DNA of 64,000 nt from JADCCX01 sp031373545. GTDB taxonomy: Bacteria; Pseudomonadota; Alphaproteobacteria; Rhizobiales; Beijerinckiaceae. The notes under the pieces are model-generated. The model had not been told where the DNA came from. It was given only the letters and a program-made list of their open reading frames with translations, and ran no database searches. Location: contig JANMMT010000105.1 of the NCBI GenBank assembly GCA_031373545.1, forward strand, positions 15,205 through 79,204, in the 5' to 3' direction. Position numbers and translations under genes: made by a program. Of the stretch, positions 32,533-41,113 are shown piece by piece (the first letter of the stretch is position 1; each line of letters starts with the position of its first letter).

Positions 32533-33521
32533 GCGGCCACCTCGCGCTTGGTCTGGCGCTTGTCGTAGAGCCAGCAGGCGACCTGTGAATTTTCAACGGG
32601 AATGTACTCGGGCCGATCCGTGCGGCAGCGCTCAAACGCCTCGGCGCAGCGCGGGTTGAAGGCGCAGCCTGCCGGAATCGCGTTGAGGCGCGGCATGGAG
32701 CCAGGAATTTGCAGCAGCCGCGTCTCGGCGGTGGCGAGGGTCGGGATCGCGCCCATCAGCCCCTTCGCGTAGGGATGCTTGGCGTGTTTCACCACATCGC
32801 GCACGGGGCCGATCTCGACAATGCGTCCGGCATACATCACCGCCACGCGGTCGGCGGTTTCGGCGATCACGCCCATGTCATGCGTCACCAGCATCACCGC
32901 CGTGCCGCGCTCCCGGCAGAGCTTCTTGATCAGCGTGATGATCTGCGCCTGCACCGAGACATCGAGCGCCGTTGTGGGCTCATCGGCGATGATCAGCTCG
33001 GGCTCGGCGGCCAGAGCCAGGGCGATCACCACACGCTGGCGCATGCCGCCGGAGAACTCGTGCGGATAACTGTCGATGCGCTTTTCCGGCGCGGGAATGC
33101 CCACCTCGGTCAGGAGGCCCACGGCCCGCGCGCGCGCCTGTGCCTCGTTCATATCGGAGTGGGTGCGGATGGTTTCGATCAGTTGCTCGGAGATGCGAAA
33201 CAGCGGGTTGAGCGAGGTCAGCGGGTCTTGGAAAATCATGCCGATGCGCTTGCCGCGCACCTTGCGCAGTTCCTCTTTCGGCAGGTTATCGATGCGGCGG
33301 CCCTTGAGCCACACCTCGCCGCCGGCAATGCGCCCCGGCGGATCGATGAGGCCGATGATCGCCGTGCCGGTGAGGGATTTGCCCGCGCCCGACTCACCTA
33401 CGACGCCCAGCACCTCGCCGGGTGCAATGTCGAACGATACCTTGTCGATGGCGCGCAACAGGCCGCGCCGCGTCACGAACTCGACCTCAAGATTGCGCAC
33501 GGAGAGAACGGGTTGGGTCAT
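32529..33521 (-). CDS. dppD: Peptide/nickel-type ABC transporter ATPase (DppD/OppD)
   Basis: 330 residues. Walker A GESGAGKSLTGTAI, Q-loop FQDPLTSLNPLF, signature FSGGMRQRVVIALAL, Walker B LIIADEPTTALD, and the family C-terminal cysteine segment GCAFNPRCAEAFERC. It forms a heterodimer with the DppF-type ATPase. The start lies 3 bp after the stop of the permease gene upstream. A lone family-5 binding protein gene 15 kb away could be the missing receptor. Confidence 0.9.
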   Translation of the reverse strand: MTQPVLSVRNLEVEFVTRRGLLRAIDKVSFDIAPGEVLGVVGESGAGKSLTGTAIIGLIDPPGRIAGGEVWLKGRRIDNLPKEELRKVRGKRIGMIFQDPLTSLNPLFRISEQLIETIRTHSDMNEAQARARAVGLLTEVGIPAPEKRIDSYPHEFSGGMRQRVVIALALAAEPELIIADEPTTALDVSVQAQIITLIKKLCRERGTAVMLVTHDMGVIAETADRVAVMYAGRIVEIGPVRDVVKHAKHPYAKGLMGAIPTLATAETRLLQIPGSMPRLNAIPAGCAFNPRCAEAFERCRTDRPEYIPVENSQVACWLYDKRQTKREVAA

Positions 33522-33524
33522 GGG

Positions 33525-34469
33525 CTACCGGAGTTTGGGGTTCAGCGCGTCGCGCAGCCAGTCGCCCAGCAGGTTGATGGCCAGGCCCAGGATAACGAGT
33601 GTAAGCGCGGGGAAAAACAAAATCCACCACTCGCCCGAGAGCAGATATTGCTGGCCGAAGCGGATGAGCGTACCCAGCGAGGGCTGCGTGACGGGCAGGC
33701 CCACACCGAAGAACGACAGCGTCGCCTCCTCGATCACGGCGAGTGCCAGATTGATTGTGGCAATCACCAGCACCGGCCCCGTGACATTGGGCAGGATGTG
33801 CCGCGCCATGATGGCAAAGCCCTTGATGCCGATGAGGCGGGCGGCATGCACGTAATCCTTGTTGCGCTCCACCATGGCGGAGGCGCGCACGGTGCGGGCG
33901 TACTGCGCCCAGTTCGACAGGCCGATGGCCAGGATGATCACGAACACCGCGGTTGATTCATGCTGGTTCGGCGGAATGATCCCGCGGGCCACGCCGAAGA
34001 TCAGCAGCGCGATCAGGATGGCGGGAAAGGAAAGCTGCACATCCGCCACGCGCATGATGATCGTCTCGGTGCGCCCGCCCACATAGCCCGCGATGAGCCC
34101 CAGCGACACGCCCATGGACAAAGACAGGATGACCGACGACAGGCCGACGAACAGCGACACGCGCGTGCCGTAAAGCAGCGCCGAGAGCATGTCGCGCCCC
34201 TGTGCATCCGCGCCCAGCACGAAGAGATTGCCCGAGCCGAGCCCCCGCTCCATGGGGTGGGCAAAACCATCCATCAGGTTCAGCATCTTGGGGTCAAACG
34301 CATCCTGCGGGGCGAGCACATTGGCCAGCAGCGCCAGCATGACGATCAGCACTGTGGTGATCGCGGCGACGACCGTGATCTTCGATGCCTTGAACGACAA
34401 CCACAAATCACTGTCATTGAGGCGCTTGCGCAGGGTCAGGCGCGGTGTATCGGATGCGGCCATGGTCAT
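33525..34469 (-). CDS. dppC: ABC transporter permease (DppC/OppC type)
   Basis: 314 residues. A cytoplasmic N terminus is followed by a membrane segment VVAAITTVLIVMLALLANVL. The core holds GADAQGRDMLSALLYGTRVSL and SLGLIAGYVGGRTETIIMRV, the N-terminal region conserved in DppC-type permeases. The EAA-like loop is visible as YVHAARLIGIKGFAIMARHI. Six membrane segments in total. It overlaps dppB by 4 bp (ATGA). Confidence 0.92.
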   Translation of the reverse strand: MTMAASDTPRLTLRKRLNDSDLWLSFKASKITVVAAITTVLIVMLALLANVLAPQDAFDPKMLNLMDGFAHPMERGLGSGNLFVLGADAQGRDMLSALLYGTRVSLFVGLSSVILSLSMGVSLGLIAGYVGGRTETIIMRVADVQLSFPAILIALLIFGVARGIIPPNQHESTAVFVIILAIGLSNWAQYARTVRASAMVERNKDYVHAARLIGIKGFAIMARHILPNVTGPVLVIATINLALAVIEEATLSFFGVGLPVTQPSLGTLIRFGQQYLLSGEWWILFFPALTLVILGLAINLLGDWLRDALNPKLR

Positions 34470-35449
34470 TGCGCTTTCACGGTCGCACCCGTGCGCAAGC
34501 GCGGATCAATGAGAAAATAGATCAGATCCACGGCCAGATTGACGATCACGAACACGAGGCCGACGAACATCAGGTACGCGGCCATGACCGGAATATCGAC
34601 CACCTCCACCGATTTCACGAAGAGTGCACCCAGGCCCGGCCAGTTGAACACGGTTTCCGTGACGATGGCGAAGGCGACGATGGAGCCAAGCTGCAATCCG
34701 GTGATGGTCACCACCGGCATCATGGTGTTCTTCAGCGCGTGGGAATAATTGATGGCACGATCGGTGAGCCCCCGCGCGCGGGCAAAACGCACGTAGTCGG
34801 TGCGCATCACCTCCAGCATCTCCGCGCGCACGAGGCGCATGATCAGCGTGAGCTGGAAGAAAGCCAGTGTGATCACCGGCAGCACCAGCGATTTGCGACC
34901 GGATTCTGTCAGCAAGCCTGTCGTCCACCAGCCCAGCGCCACCGTCTCGCCCCGACCGAAAGTGGGCAGCCAGCGCAGCTTGACCCCGAAGATGAAGATC
35001 AGCCCGATGCCGATGAGAAAGGTGGGCAGAGACACGCCAATGAGCGAAATCGACATGATGATGTTGGAGAGCACCGAGTCGCGGTGCAGCGCGGTGTAGA
35101 TGCCAAGGCCGAGGCCAAACACCAGCGCCACTGTTGCAGACAGAAGGGCCAACTCCAGCGTGGCGGGCAGGCGCTCCTTGATCAGGGTGGAAACAGGCCG
35201 CCCCTGCCGGTAGGAAATACCGAAATCACCTTGCGCCGCATTGCCGAGAAAACGCCCGAATTGCAGAACGATGCTGTCATTGAGGCCAAGCGACTCGGAG
35301 AGTTCCTGCCTGTCTTTCAATGTCGCATCCTGTCCGACGATGCTGGCAACAGGGTCGCCTACATAGCGGAACATCGAGAATGCGATGAATGCCACCGCGA
35401 TCATCACGGTTGTGGCTTGCAAAAGGCTGCGGAGGAGCTGACCAAACAT
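34466..35449 (-). CDS. dppB: ABC transporter permease (DppB/OppB type)
   Basis: 327 residues, first gene of the transport operon. The N-terminal membrane segment LLQATTVMIAVAFIAFSMFR, the long periplasmic loop with LGLNDSIVLQFGRFL, GDFGISYRQGRPVSTLI and the EAA-loop YVRFARARGLTDRAINYSHA are family traits. Six hydrophobic segments. No binding-protein gene precedes it: the plsC gene ends 59 bp upstream, so the operon probably starts here or reads through from plsC. Confidence 0.92.
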   Translation of the reverse strand: MFGQLLRSLLQATTVMIAVAFIAFSMFRYVGDPVASIVGQDATLKDRQELSESLGLNDSIVLQFGRFLGNAAQGDFGISYRQGRPVSTLIKERLPATLELALLSATVALVFGLGLGIYTALHRDSVLSNIIMSISLIGVSLPTFLIGIGLIFIFGVKLRWLPTFGRGETVALGWWTTGLLTESGRKSLVLPVITLAFFQLTLIMRLVRAEMLEVMRTDYVRFARARGLTDRAINYSHALKNTMMPVVTITGLQLGSIVAFAIVTETVFNWPGLGALFVKSVEVVDIPVMAAYLMFVGLVFVIVNLAVDLIYFLIDPRLRTGATVKAQ

Positions 35450-35508
35450 TCGGGAGAACTTAGGGCAGTCACGGCAGGACGCACAAGCATTTTGCGTGAC
35501 GAAACGCC

Positions 35509-36378
35509 CTATGCCGCTTTTATCGCTGCAGGTGGCGCCGCGCGACCGGTGAGTTCCTCTGTCAGCATGCGGCGCACTGCGGCTTCAGCCTGCTGCGTCA
35601 GGCCCTTGCGATCGCTGTCCGTGTGGCAGGGAATGGGCGGGGCGAAGGCGATGGTCATATCCAAGGCCCCGCCGCGCAGGATGTTCGCCAGATGCGGCAG
35701 CATTTCCATGTCGCCATACCAGCCGATGCGCGAGCGCCCGGTGCGCCCCGTCGGCAGGCCGTCGGCCCGGTTGTAGGCGAGCGCCACGGGTTGCAGCCAA
35801 ACGCAGTCATTCTTTGATCCGGCATCGGCCGCGCCCGCCGTCAGCGCCTGATGTGCCGCACCCACAAGCGCCGAGCGGAAGGGCAGGATGCGATTGCCGT
35901 CTGACGTGGTGGATTCGGCAAACAACACAATCGGATCGCCTTCGGCCAGCCGCTCGGCAATCTCGGCATTCACGCGCGCGGTATCGCCCTTTTTCTGCCG
36001 ATCCACGAAAACCGAGCGCTGCAGGCGCGCCAGCGTGCCTAAAATCGGCCATGTGGCAATCTCGGCTTTCGCGACGAAGGACACCGGCACGAGGGTGGAC
36101 AGCGCGAGAATATCGATCCACGAGACGTGGTTGGAAAGGATCAGTACAGGACTCTCGCGTGCAGGTTCTCCTTTGACGTGTACGCGCACGTCCATAAGTT
36201 TCAGGGCGAAGCGGTGAAACAGGACGGGCAGGTGGCGCCGAATCTTCCAGTGAAAGCGGCAGGCCAGCCACTGCACGGGCAGCAGCGGCAGCACGGCCAG
36301 CAGCAGCGTGGCACTGATCACCACGAGGCGAAAGGTGCCTTTGGGACGGTGAACATCCTCAATGAAGGACAGGCTCAT
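35509..36378 (-). CDS. plsC: 1-acyl-sn-glycerol-3-phosphate acyltransferase (PlsC)
   Basis: Converts lysophosphatidic acid to phosphatidic acid at the inner membrane. 289 residues from MSLSFIEDVHRP, chosen for AGGA upstream; ten more residues are possible. A hydrophobic segment (VVISATLLLAVLPLLPV) anchors the N terminus. The acyltransferase motif NHVSWIDILAL (HX4D) is clear, with FVAKAEIATWPILG and the later FAESTTSDG segment in place of the FPEGT block. It is the last gene of the nfuA-tsaB-rimI-plsC group, with 47 bp after rimI. Confidence 0.9.
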   Translation of the reverse strand: MSLSFIEDVHRPKGTFRLVVISATLLLAVLPLLPVQWLACRFHWKIRRHLPVLFHRFALKLMDVRVHVKGEPARESPVLILSNHVSWIDILALSTLVPVSFVAKAEIATWPILGTLARLQRSVFVDRQKKGDTARVNAEIAERLAEGDPIVLFAESTTSDGNRILPFRSALVGAAHQALTAGAADAGSKNDCVWLQPVALAYNRADGLPTGRTGRSRIGWYGDMEMLPHLANILRGGALDMTIAFAPPIPCHTDSDRKGLTQQAEAAVRRMLTEELTGRAAPPAAIKAA

Positions 36379-36425
36379 GGCAAAATCCTGCTCATGGCAA
36401 GGGCTCATTCATTTTAGGGCCTCAA

Positions 36426-36911
36426 TCATTTCAAGGCCTTGCGCATGACCAGCGCGGTGGCGGCCGATCCATCCGAACGCTTGTAATAGGCATCGCGGCG
36501 CGCCACCTCGCTGTAGCCCTCGCGTTTATACAGCGCGAGCGCGGGCGCATTGCCGGTTTCGACTTCCAGAAACACCGTTCGCACGCCGTTGAGTGACAGC
36601 ACATCGTGATGCGCCAGCAGGAGCCGAGCCGAATGGCCCTCGCCGCGCCGGTCCGGCCGCACGGCGATGGAGAGGATTTCCGCTTCATCCGCCGCGATGC
36701 GTGACAACACGAACGCGCCCAGCCGACCACTGCGCTCCTCCCCCGCCACATGGGCCAGCGATGTCTCCTCCGACAGCATGCGCTCGAACTCCGTCAAGCC
36801 CCAGGCGCGGTCGAACGAAGCGGTGTGGATGTCGCAGATGGCCGCCACATCGCGGCTTTCGGCCAGGCGGATCATCAAGGGGGGGCGGGCGCGTTTGAAG
36901 CCGAAGATCAT
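36426..36911 (-). CDS. rimI: Ribosomal-protein-alanine N-acetyltransferase RimI
   Basis: A 161-residue GNAT-family acetyltransferase. The acetyl-CoA-binding motif is ILSIAVRPDRRGEGHSARLL (R/QxxGxG/A form), followed by VFLEVETGNAPALALYKREG and EVARRDAYYKRSDG, which are strongly RimI-like. The preceding DIHTASFDRAWGLTEFERML is the family substrate-side segment. It sits directly downstream of tsaB (10 bp), the widely conserved tsaB-rimI pair. Confidence 0.92.
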   Translation of the reverse strand: MIFGFKRARPPLMIRLAESRDVAAICDIHTASFDRAWGLTEFERMLSEETSLAHVAGEERSGRLGAFVLSRIAADEAEILSIAVRPDRRGEGHSARLLLAHHDVLSLNGVRTVFLEVETGNAPALALYKREGYSEVARRDAYYKRSDGSAATALVMRKALK

Positions 36912-36921
36912 GGGATGCGTC

Positions 36922-37719
36922 TCATGCTCTGGGCGCTAGTTCTTTTGGTACTGTTTCTTTGGACACTGATTCTTTTGGCGCTGACTCTCTTGTCGTTGAC
37001 TCTCTTGGAACCGCCTTCGAGTCCTGCGGTGTGGCGCTGGGCGCGCGCAGATACAGCGGCTTGGCGGGCGCGGTCGCCGGGTCCGCAGCCAGGCCTAGGC
37101 GTGCCACCCAGGCGGCATCGGGCGCGGGGCGCAGGTCCGCAATACCGACCTTGATGCCCAGCGCCATCGCTTCCGCCGCCAGTATCGGCGCACCCGAACC
37201 GGCCAGCCGTGCCGGCCCGGCTCCAATGGCCCGGCTCGCCTCCTTGATGCTGGCCAGCCGCGCCGCCACCAGCGTGCGCCCGGCGGAGGTGAAACTCTGG
37301 AAGAAGACCGCACCATGGCGGGCATCCACGGCAACGCCGATGGAGCCGGCCTGCGCGGCGTCAATGAGGGGGGCGGCGTAGGCCGCCAGCGTGCTCACAC
37401 CCACGACGGGAATGTTGGCCGCCAGTCCGATCGCCCGCGCCGCCGAGAGACCGATGCGCAGGCCCGTGAAGCTGCCCGGCCCGGTGGTGACCGCAACACG
37501 CGCGAGGCTGCCAAAACCGCCGTCCACCCGCGCCATGACCCGCTGCAGCATGGGCATCAGCGCCTCGGCATGCCCCGTGGTCATTTCCTCGCGCTCGCCA
37601 GCAAGCAGTTTTCCGCCCTGGAAGACACAAACCGAGCAAGCGCCCAGCGCTGTATCGATCGCGAGCACGCGGGGCGCGGCTGCGTTGTAGGCGACATCGG
37701 ATTCGGCAGGAACGATCAT
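36922..37719 (-). CDS. tsaB: tRNA threonylcarbamoyladenosine synthesis protein TsaB
   Basis: TsaB is the partner of TsaD and TsaE in t6A37 modification of tRNA. 265 residues: RVLAIDTALGACSVCVF, MTTGHAEALMPML, VAVTTGPGSFTGLRIGLSAA and GVSTLAAYAA are the family core. The C terminus carries an unusual tail of about 30 residues built on xxKES units, encoded by five tandem 15-bp repeats. The core is otherwise of normal length, so the tail is an add-on with no known role. Confidence 0.93.
   Translation of the reverse strand: MIVPAESDVAYNAAAPRVLAIDTALGACSVCVFQGGKLLAGEREEMTTGHAEALMPMLQRVMARVDGGFGSLARVAVTTGPGSFTGLRIGLSAARAIGLAANIPVVGVSTLAAYAAPLIDAAQAGSIGVAVDARHGAVFFQSFTSAGRTLVAARLASIKEASRAIGAGPARLAGSGAPILAAEAMALGIKVGIADLRPAPDAAWVARLGLAADPATAPAKPLYLRAPSATPQDSKAVPRESTTRESAPKESVSKETVPKELAPRA
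36935..37009. repeat. Five tandem 15-bp units in the 3' end of tsaB
   Basis: Units start at 36935, 36950, 36965, 36980 and 36995, each close to the pattern gctgaytctyttggn on the plus strand. They encode five-residue repeats such as KESAP and KETVP in TsaB. The units are degenerate but in frame. Confidence 0.75.
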
Positions 37720-37765
37720 GCCCTAGGCTTTGCCCCAACCACACGCCGATTTGAAGAGGGCTTGT

Positions 37766-38332
37766 TCAGGCAATCGCCTCGACCGACTGCACATCCGGCA
37801 CGAAATGGCGCAGCAGGTTCTGAATGCCGTGCTTGAGCGTGGCCGTGGAGGACGGGCAACCTGAACAGGCGCCCTTCATGACGAGGTACACAATGCCATC
37901 CTTGTAGCCCCGGAAAGTAATATCCCCGCCATCGCTGGCCACAGCGGGGCGAATGCGCGTGTCGAGCAGATCCTTGATCGTGGCGACGGTTTCCGTGTCT
38001 TTTTCATCAAAAAACTCTTCGGCATCAATGGCTTGTGGCACGGCCTCCGCCGTCAGCAGCGGCGCACCGGACATGAAATGCTCCATGATCGCGCCCAGAA
38101 TGGCGGGCCGCATATGCGCCCACTCCTGATCACCCTTGGTCACGGTGATGAAATCCGAGCCGAAGAACACACCCGAGACGCCGGTGATGCCGAACAATTT
38201 GCCGGCGAGCGGCGACTGCGTGGCCGCCGTGTCGCTTTCCAGAAACTCCATGGTGCCGTCATCGAGCACCGTGCGTCCGGGCAGAAACTTGAGCGTGGCG
38301 GGGTTCGGCGTCGCTTCGGTCTGGATGAACAT
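37766..38332 (-). CDS. NifU-family iron-sulfur protein (NfuA/Nfu-like)
   Basis: A 188-residue Fe-S carrier. The N-terminal Nfu domain (residues about 1-90) opens MFIQTEATPNPATLKFLPGR, and includes SGVFFGSDFITVTK. The C-terminal NifU domain has the CxxC cluster ligand site in MKGACSGCPSSTATLKHGI, and VASDGGDITFRGY before it. The start is set by AGGAGA 7 bases upstream. It heads the gene group with tsaB, rimI and plsC on the same strand, which is common in Hyphomicrobiales. A longer frame upstream is unsupported. Confidence 0.93.
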   Translation of the reverse strand: MFIQTEATPNPATLKFLPGRTVLDDGTMEFLESDTAATQSPLAGKLFGITGVSGVFFGSDFITVTKGDQEWAHMRPAILGAIMEHFMSGAPLLTAEAVPQAIDAEEFFDEKDTETVATIKDLLDTRIRPAVASDGGDITFRGYKDGIVYLVMKGACSGCPSSTATLKHGIQNLLRHFVPDVQSVEAIA

Positions 38333-38442
38333 GGCGGGTCTCCTGGGCGTGTCCGGGTCAAGGCCGGAACGCATTGTTTAGAATTATTCTAACAGAGCTT
38401 TTCCATCGTGGAAAGCCGCCCCCTCCAGATAGGCGTTCCGAA

Positions 38443-39423
38443 TTACAAACGCACCCCTCCCTCGCCTACGACCTTGCCCCAGCGGGCGATTTCTGCCGTG
38501 ACGAAGGCCCCGAACGGGGCGCCAGTCAGACGCACCACCTCTGAACCGTTGCGCTTCCAGGCGTCCTGAATCGCCGGCGTGTCGAAGGATTTAAGCAGTT
38601 CCGCCGTCATGCGCGCGATGATTTCGGGCGGCGTGCCCTTGATGGCCCAGAGCGCATACCAGGTGGCGACCTCGAAGCCCGCGACGCCCGCTTGCACTGC
38701 CGTCGGAACATCGGGAAGGGAAGATGAGCGAATGGGCGAAGCCACCGCCAGCGCATTGATGGTACCAGAGGCAATCTGCTGCGCGGAACTCCCCAAGCCG
38801 TCGAACATCAGATCGATCTGCCCGCCGACAAGATCTTGCATGGCCGGGCCTGCGCCGCGGTATGGGATATGCGCCATCTTCGTGCCCGTCAGCATCTGGA
38901 ACAGTTCGCCTGCCAGATGGTGCGTGGTGCCATTGCCCGCCGAGCCATAATTGAGCGCGCCCGGCTTGGCTTTGGCCTCCGCAATCAATTCGGCCAATGT
39001 GCGGGCCTTGATGCGCGACGGGTTGACCACCACCACCTGGGGCGGACTGGAAACGATGCCGATGGGCACGAAGTCCTTCTCGATGTCGTAGTCGAGCTTG
39101 GGATACAGCGCGGGCGCGATGGCGTGATGCGCGGCGCCCATGAAGAACGTGTAGCCATCGCCCGCCATCTTCGAGGCTGTGGTTGCGCCCAGCGTCCCAC
39201 CGGCACCGCCCCGGTTGTCCACCAGCACACGCACGCCCAGCTGCGTGTCCAACTGCGCCGCCAGGGGCCGCGCGAAGGCATCCGTGCCGCCGCCAGCCGG
39301 AAACGGGTTGATGATGGTGATGGGCCGCGCGGGCCATCCTGCCTGGGCGCGCGCGCCTGAGGTTGCCGTGGCCGCCAGCGCCGCTGCGCCCGCCAGGGCG
39401 GTGCGCCTGTTGATCATGTACAT
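38443..39423 (-). CDS. Tripartite tricarboxylate transporter substrate-binding protein (TctC/Bug family)
   Basis: 326 residues from the ATG with GGGAGGATAAT upstream. A Tat-like signal peptide (MYMINRRTALAGAAALAATA, RR present) is followed by the family opening WPARPITIINPFPAGGGTDA. Then come LGVRVLVDNRGGAGGTLGA, AAHHAIAPALYPKLDYD, GSAGNGTTHHLAGE, MAHIPYRGAGPAMQDLVGGQ and LPDVPTAVQAG. These periplasmic proteins bind organic acids. No TctA/TctB membrane genes are adjacent. It is divergent from a malonyl-CoA synthetase, so malonate is one possible ligand (inference). Confidence 0.9.
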   Translation of the reverse strand: MYMINRRTALAGAAALAATATSGARAQAGWPARPITIINPFPAGGGTDAFARPLAAQLDTQLGVRVLVDNRGGAGGTLGATTASKMAGDGYTFFMGAAHHAIAPALYPKLDYDIEKDFVPIGIVSSPPQVVVVNPSRIKARTLAELIAEAKAKPGALNYGSAGNGTTHHLAGELFQMLTGTKMAHIPYRGAGPAMQDLVGGQIDLMFDGLGSSAQQIASGTINALAVASPIRSSSLPDVPTAVQAGVAGFEVATWYALWAIKGTPPEIIARMTAELLKSFDTPAIQDAWKRNGSEVVRLTGAPFGAFVTAEIARWGKVVGEGGVRL

Positions 39424-39569
39424 ATTATCCTCCCGGAGTGCCTGAATCTGATGTTCAGACTTGGGCACCAATTTAGCGTTCGCTTTGCATGCTTCAATGG
39501 CCACTTTGGAAGGGGGGCACACACAACGGAGGGCTTGTCAGCACGGATCGCTTGGGAGAAGGGGGAGGC

Positions 39570-39604
39570 AAGGAGCCCGAAAAGGAGCCCGCACAAGGAG
39601 CCCG
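39570..39604 (+). repeat. Three perfect AAGGAGCCCG repeats before the malonyl-CoA synthetase start
   Basis: The 10-mer AAGGAGCCCG begins at 39570, 39582 and 39595. Only the last copy is at a proper distance (6 bases) from the ATG at 39607. The first two have no start codon behind them. The arrangement looks like a slipped or duplicated Shine-Dalgarno sequence. Confidence 0.75.
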
Positions 39605-39606
39605 TC

Positions 39607-41112
39607 ATGGCCAATCATCTCTTCGATCTCATCCGCGCCCGTGCGCCTGCGCTGGAGCAGCGTTTCATCGAGACGCCGCAGGGCGGCGTGCTGAGCTACG
39701 GCGCGCTGTTCGATCAGGCGGCGCGCTTTGCCACGCTGCTTGTCGCGCGGGGGGTCTCGCCGGGGGACCGGGTGGCCGTGCAGGTGGAAAAAAGCCCCGA
39801 GGCGCTGGTGCTTTATCTGGCCTGCCTCAAGGCAGGCGCGGTGTTTCTGCCGCTCAACACGGCCTACACCATCGCCGAGCTTGACTACTTCATCGATGAC
39901 GCCCGCCCGCGGCTGATTGTCTGTGATCCCGCGCGCGCGGCGGCCATCAGCGCCATTGCGGGCCTCGCCACGGTCGAAACGCTGGATGCGAGCGGCGCGG
40001 GCAGCCTGCCGGACGGCGCAGCGGGTTATGGCGCGTACTTCACCGATGTGCCACGCGGCCCGGATGATCTGGCGGCAATTCTCTATACCTCCGGCACCAC
40101 TGGCCGCTCGAAAGGGGCGATGCTGAGCCACGACAATCTGGCCTCCAACGCGCTGGCGCTGGCCGAATGCTGGCGATTCACCAGCGAGGATGTCCTGCTG
40201 CACGCCCTGCCGATCTTCCACACCCACGGTTTGTTTGTGGCGACCAATGTCCTGCTCATGTCCGGCGGCTCGATGTTTTTCATGCCCAAGCTCGATCCCG
40301 ACCAGATCTTCGCGCTGATGCCGCGCGCCACCACCATGATGGGTGTTCCCACGTTTTATGTGCGGCTGTTGCAGGATGCGCGCCTGACGCGGGAAGCTAC
40401 CGCCCATTTGCGGCTCTTCATCTCGGGGTCTGCCCCCCTGCTGGCGGAGACGCACCGCGAATGGAGCGCGCGCACGGGCCATTCGATCCTGGAGCGCTAC
40501 GGCATGACCGAGACCAACATGAACACCTCCAACCCCTATGAGGGCGCGCGCATCGCCGGCACCGTCGGCCTGCCGCTGCCGGGTGTGGCCGTGCGTGTGA
40601 CGGAGCCCCGAACCGGCACGCCGCTTGGCGCGGATTCCATCGGAATGATCGAGGTGAAGGGCCCGAATGTTTTCCTGGGCTATTGGCAGAATCCCGAAAA
40701 AACCAAGGCAGAGTTTCGCGCCGATGGGTTTTTCATCACAGGCGACCTCGGCAAGATCGACCCGCAGGGCTATGTCCACATCCTTGGGCGCGGCAAGGAT
40801 CTGATCATCACCGGCGGCTACAATGTCTATCCCAAAGAGGTGGAAAGCGAGATCGACGCGCTGCCCGGCGTGGTGGAAAGCGCCGTCATCGGCCTGCCGC
40901 ACACAGATTTCGGCGAAGGTGTGACGGCGGTGGTGGTGCGCACCAAAGGGGCCGTGCTGGATGAAAAGGCGATGCTCGCCGCCCTTGAGCCGCGCCTTGC
41001 GCGCTACAAGTTGCCCAAGCGCGTCATCATGGTGGATGATCTGCCCCGCAACACCATGGGCAAGGTGCAGAAAAACGTGCTGCGCGAGACCTACAAGGGG
41101 CTGTATCTGTAG
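39607..41112 (+). CDS. matB: Malonyl-CoA synthetase-like acyl-CoA ligase (MatB)
   Basis: A 501-residue adenylate-forming enzyme. AMP-binding motif ILYTSGTTGRSKGAMLSHDN is at about residues 158-177. Then come HALPIFHTHGLFVATN, ISGSAPLLAETHREW, ERYGMTETNMNTSNPYEGAR, the hinge FFITGDLGKIDPQGY, and the C-terminal catalytic Lys in PRNTMGKVQKNVL. The length, the segment ERYGMTETNMNTSNP and the HGLFVA region resemble MatB of Rhizobium-type malonyl-CoA synthetases. Substrate preference is inferred. AAGGAG 6 bases upstream sets the start. Its stop is one base from the convergent epmB gene's end. Confidence 0.86.
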   Translation: MANHLFDLIRARAPALEQRFIETPQGGVLSYGALFDQAARFATLLVARGVSPGDRVAVQVEKSPEALVLYLACLKAGAVFLPLNTAYTIAELDYFIDDARPRLIVCDPARAAAISAIAGLATVETLDASGAGSLPDGAAGYGAYFTDVPRGPDDLAAILYTSGTTGRSKGAMLSHDNLASNALALAECWRFTSEDVLLHALPIFHTHGLFVATNVLLMSGGSMFFMPKLDPDQIFALMPRATTMMGVPTFYVRLLQDARLTREATAHLRLFISGSAPLLAETHREWSARTGHSILERYGMTETNMNTSNPYEGARIAGTVGLPLPGVAVRVTEPRTGTPLGADSIGMIEVKGPNVFLGYWQNPEKTKAEFRADGFFITGDLGKIDPQGYVHILGRGKDLIITGGYNVYPKEVESEIDALPGVVESAVIGLPHTDFGEGVTAVVVRTKGAVLDEKAMLAALEPRLARYKLPKRVIMVDDLPRNTMGKVQKNVLRETYKGLYL

Positions 41113-41113
41113 C

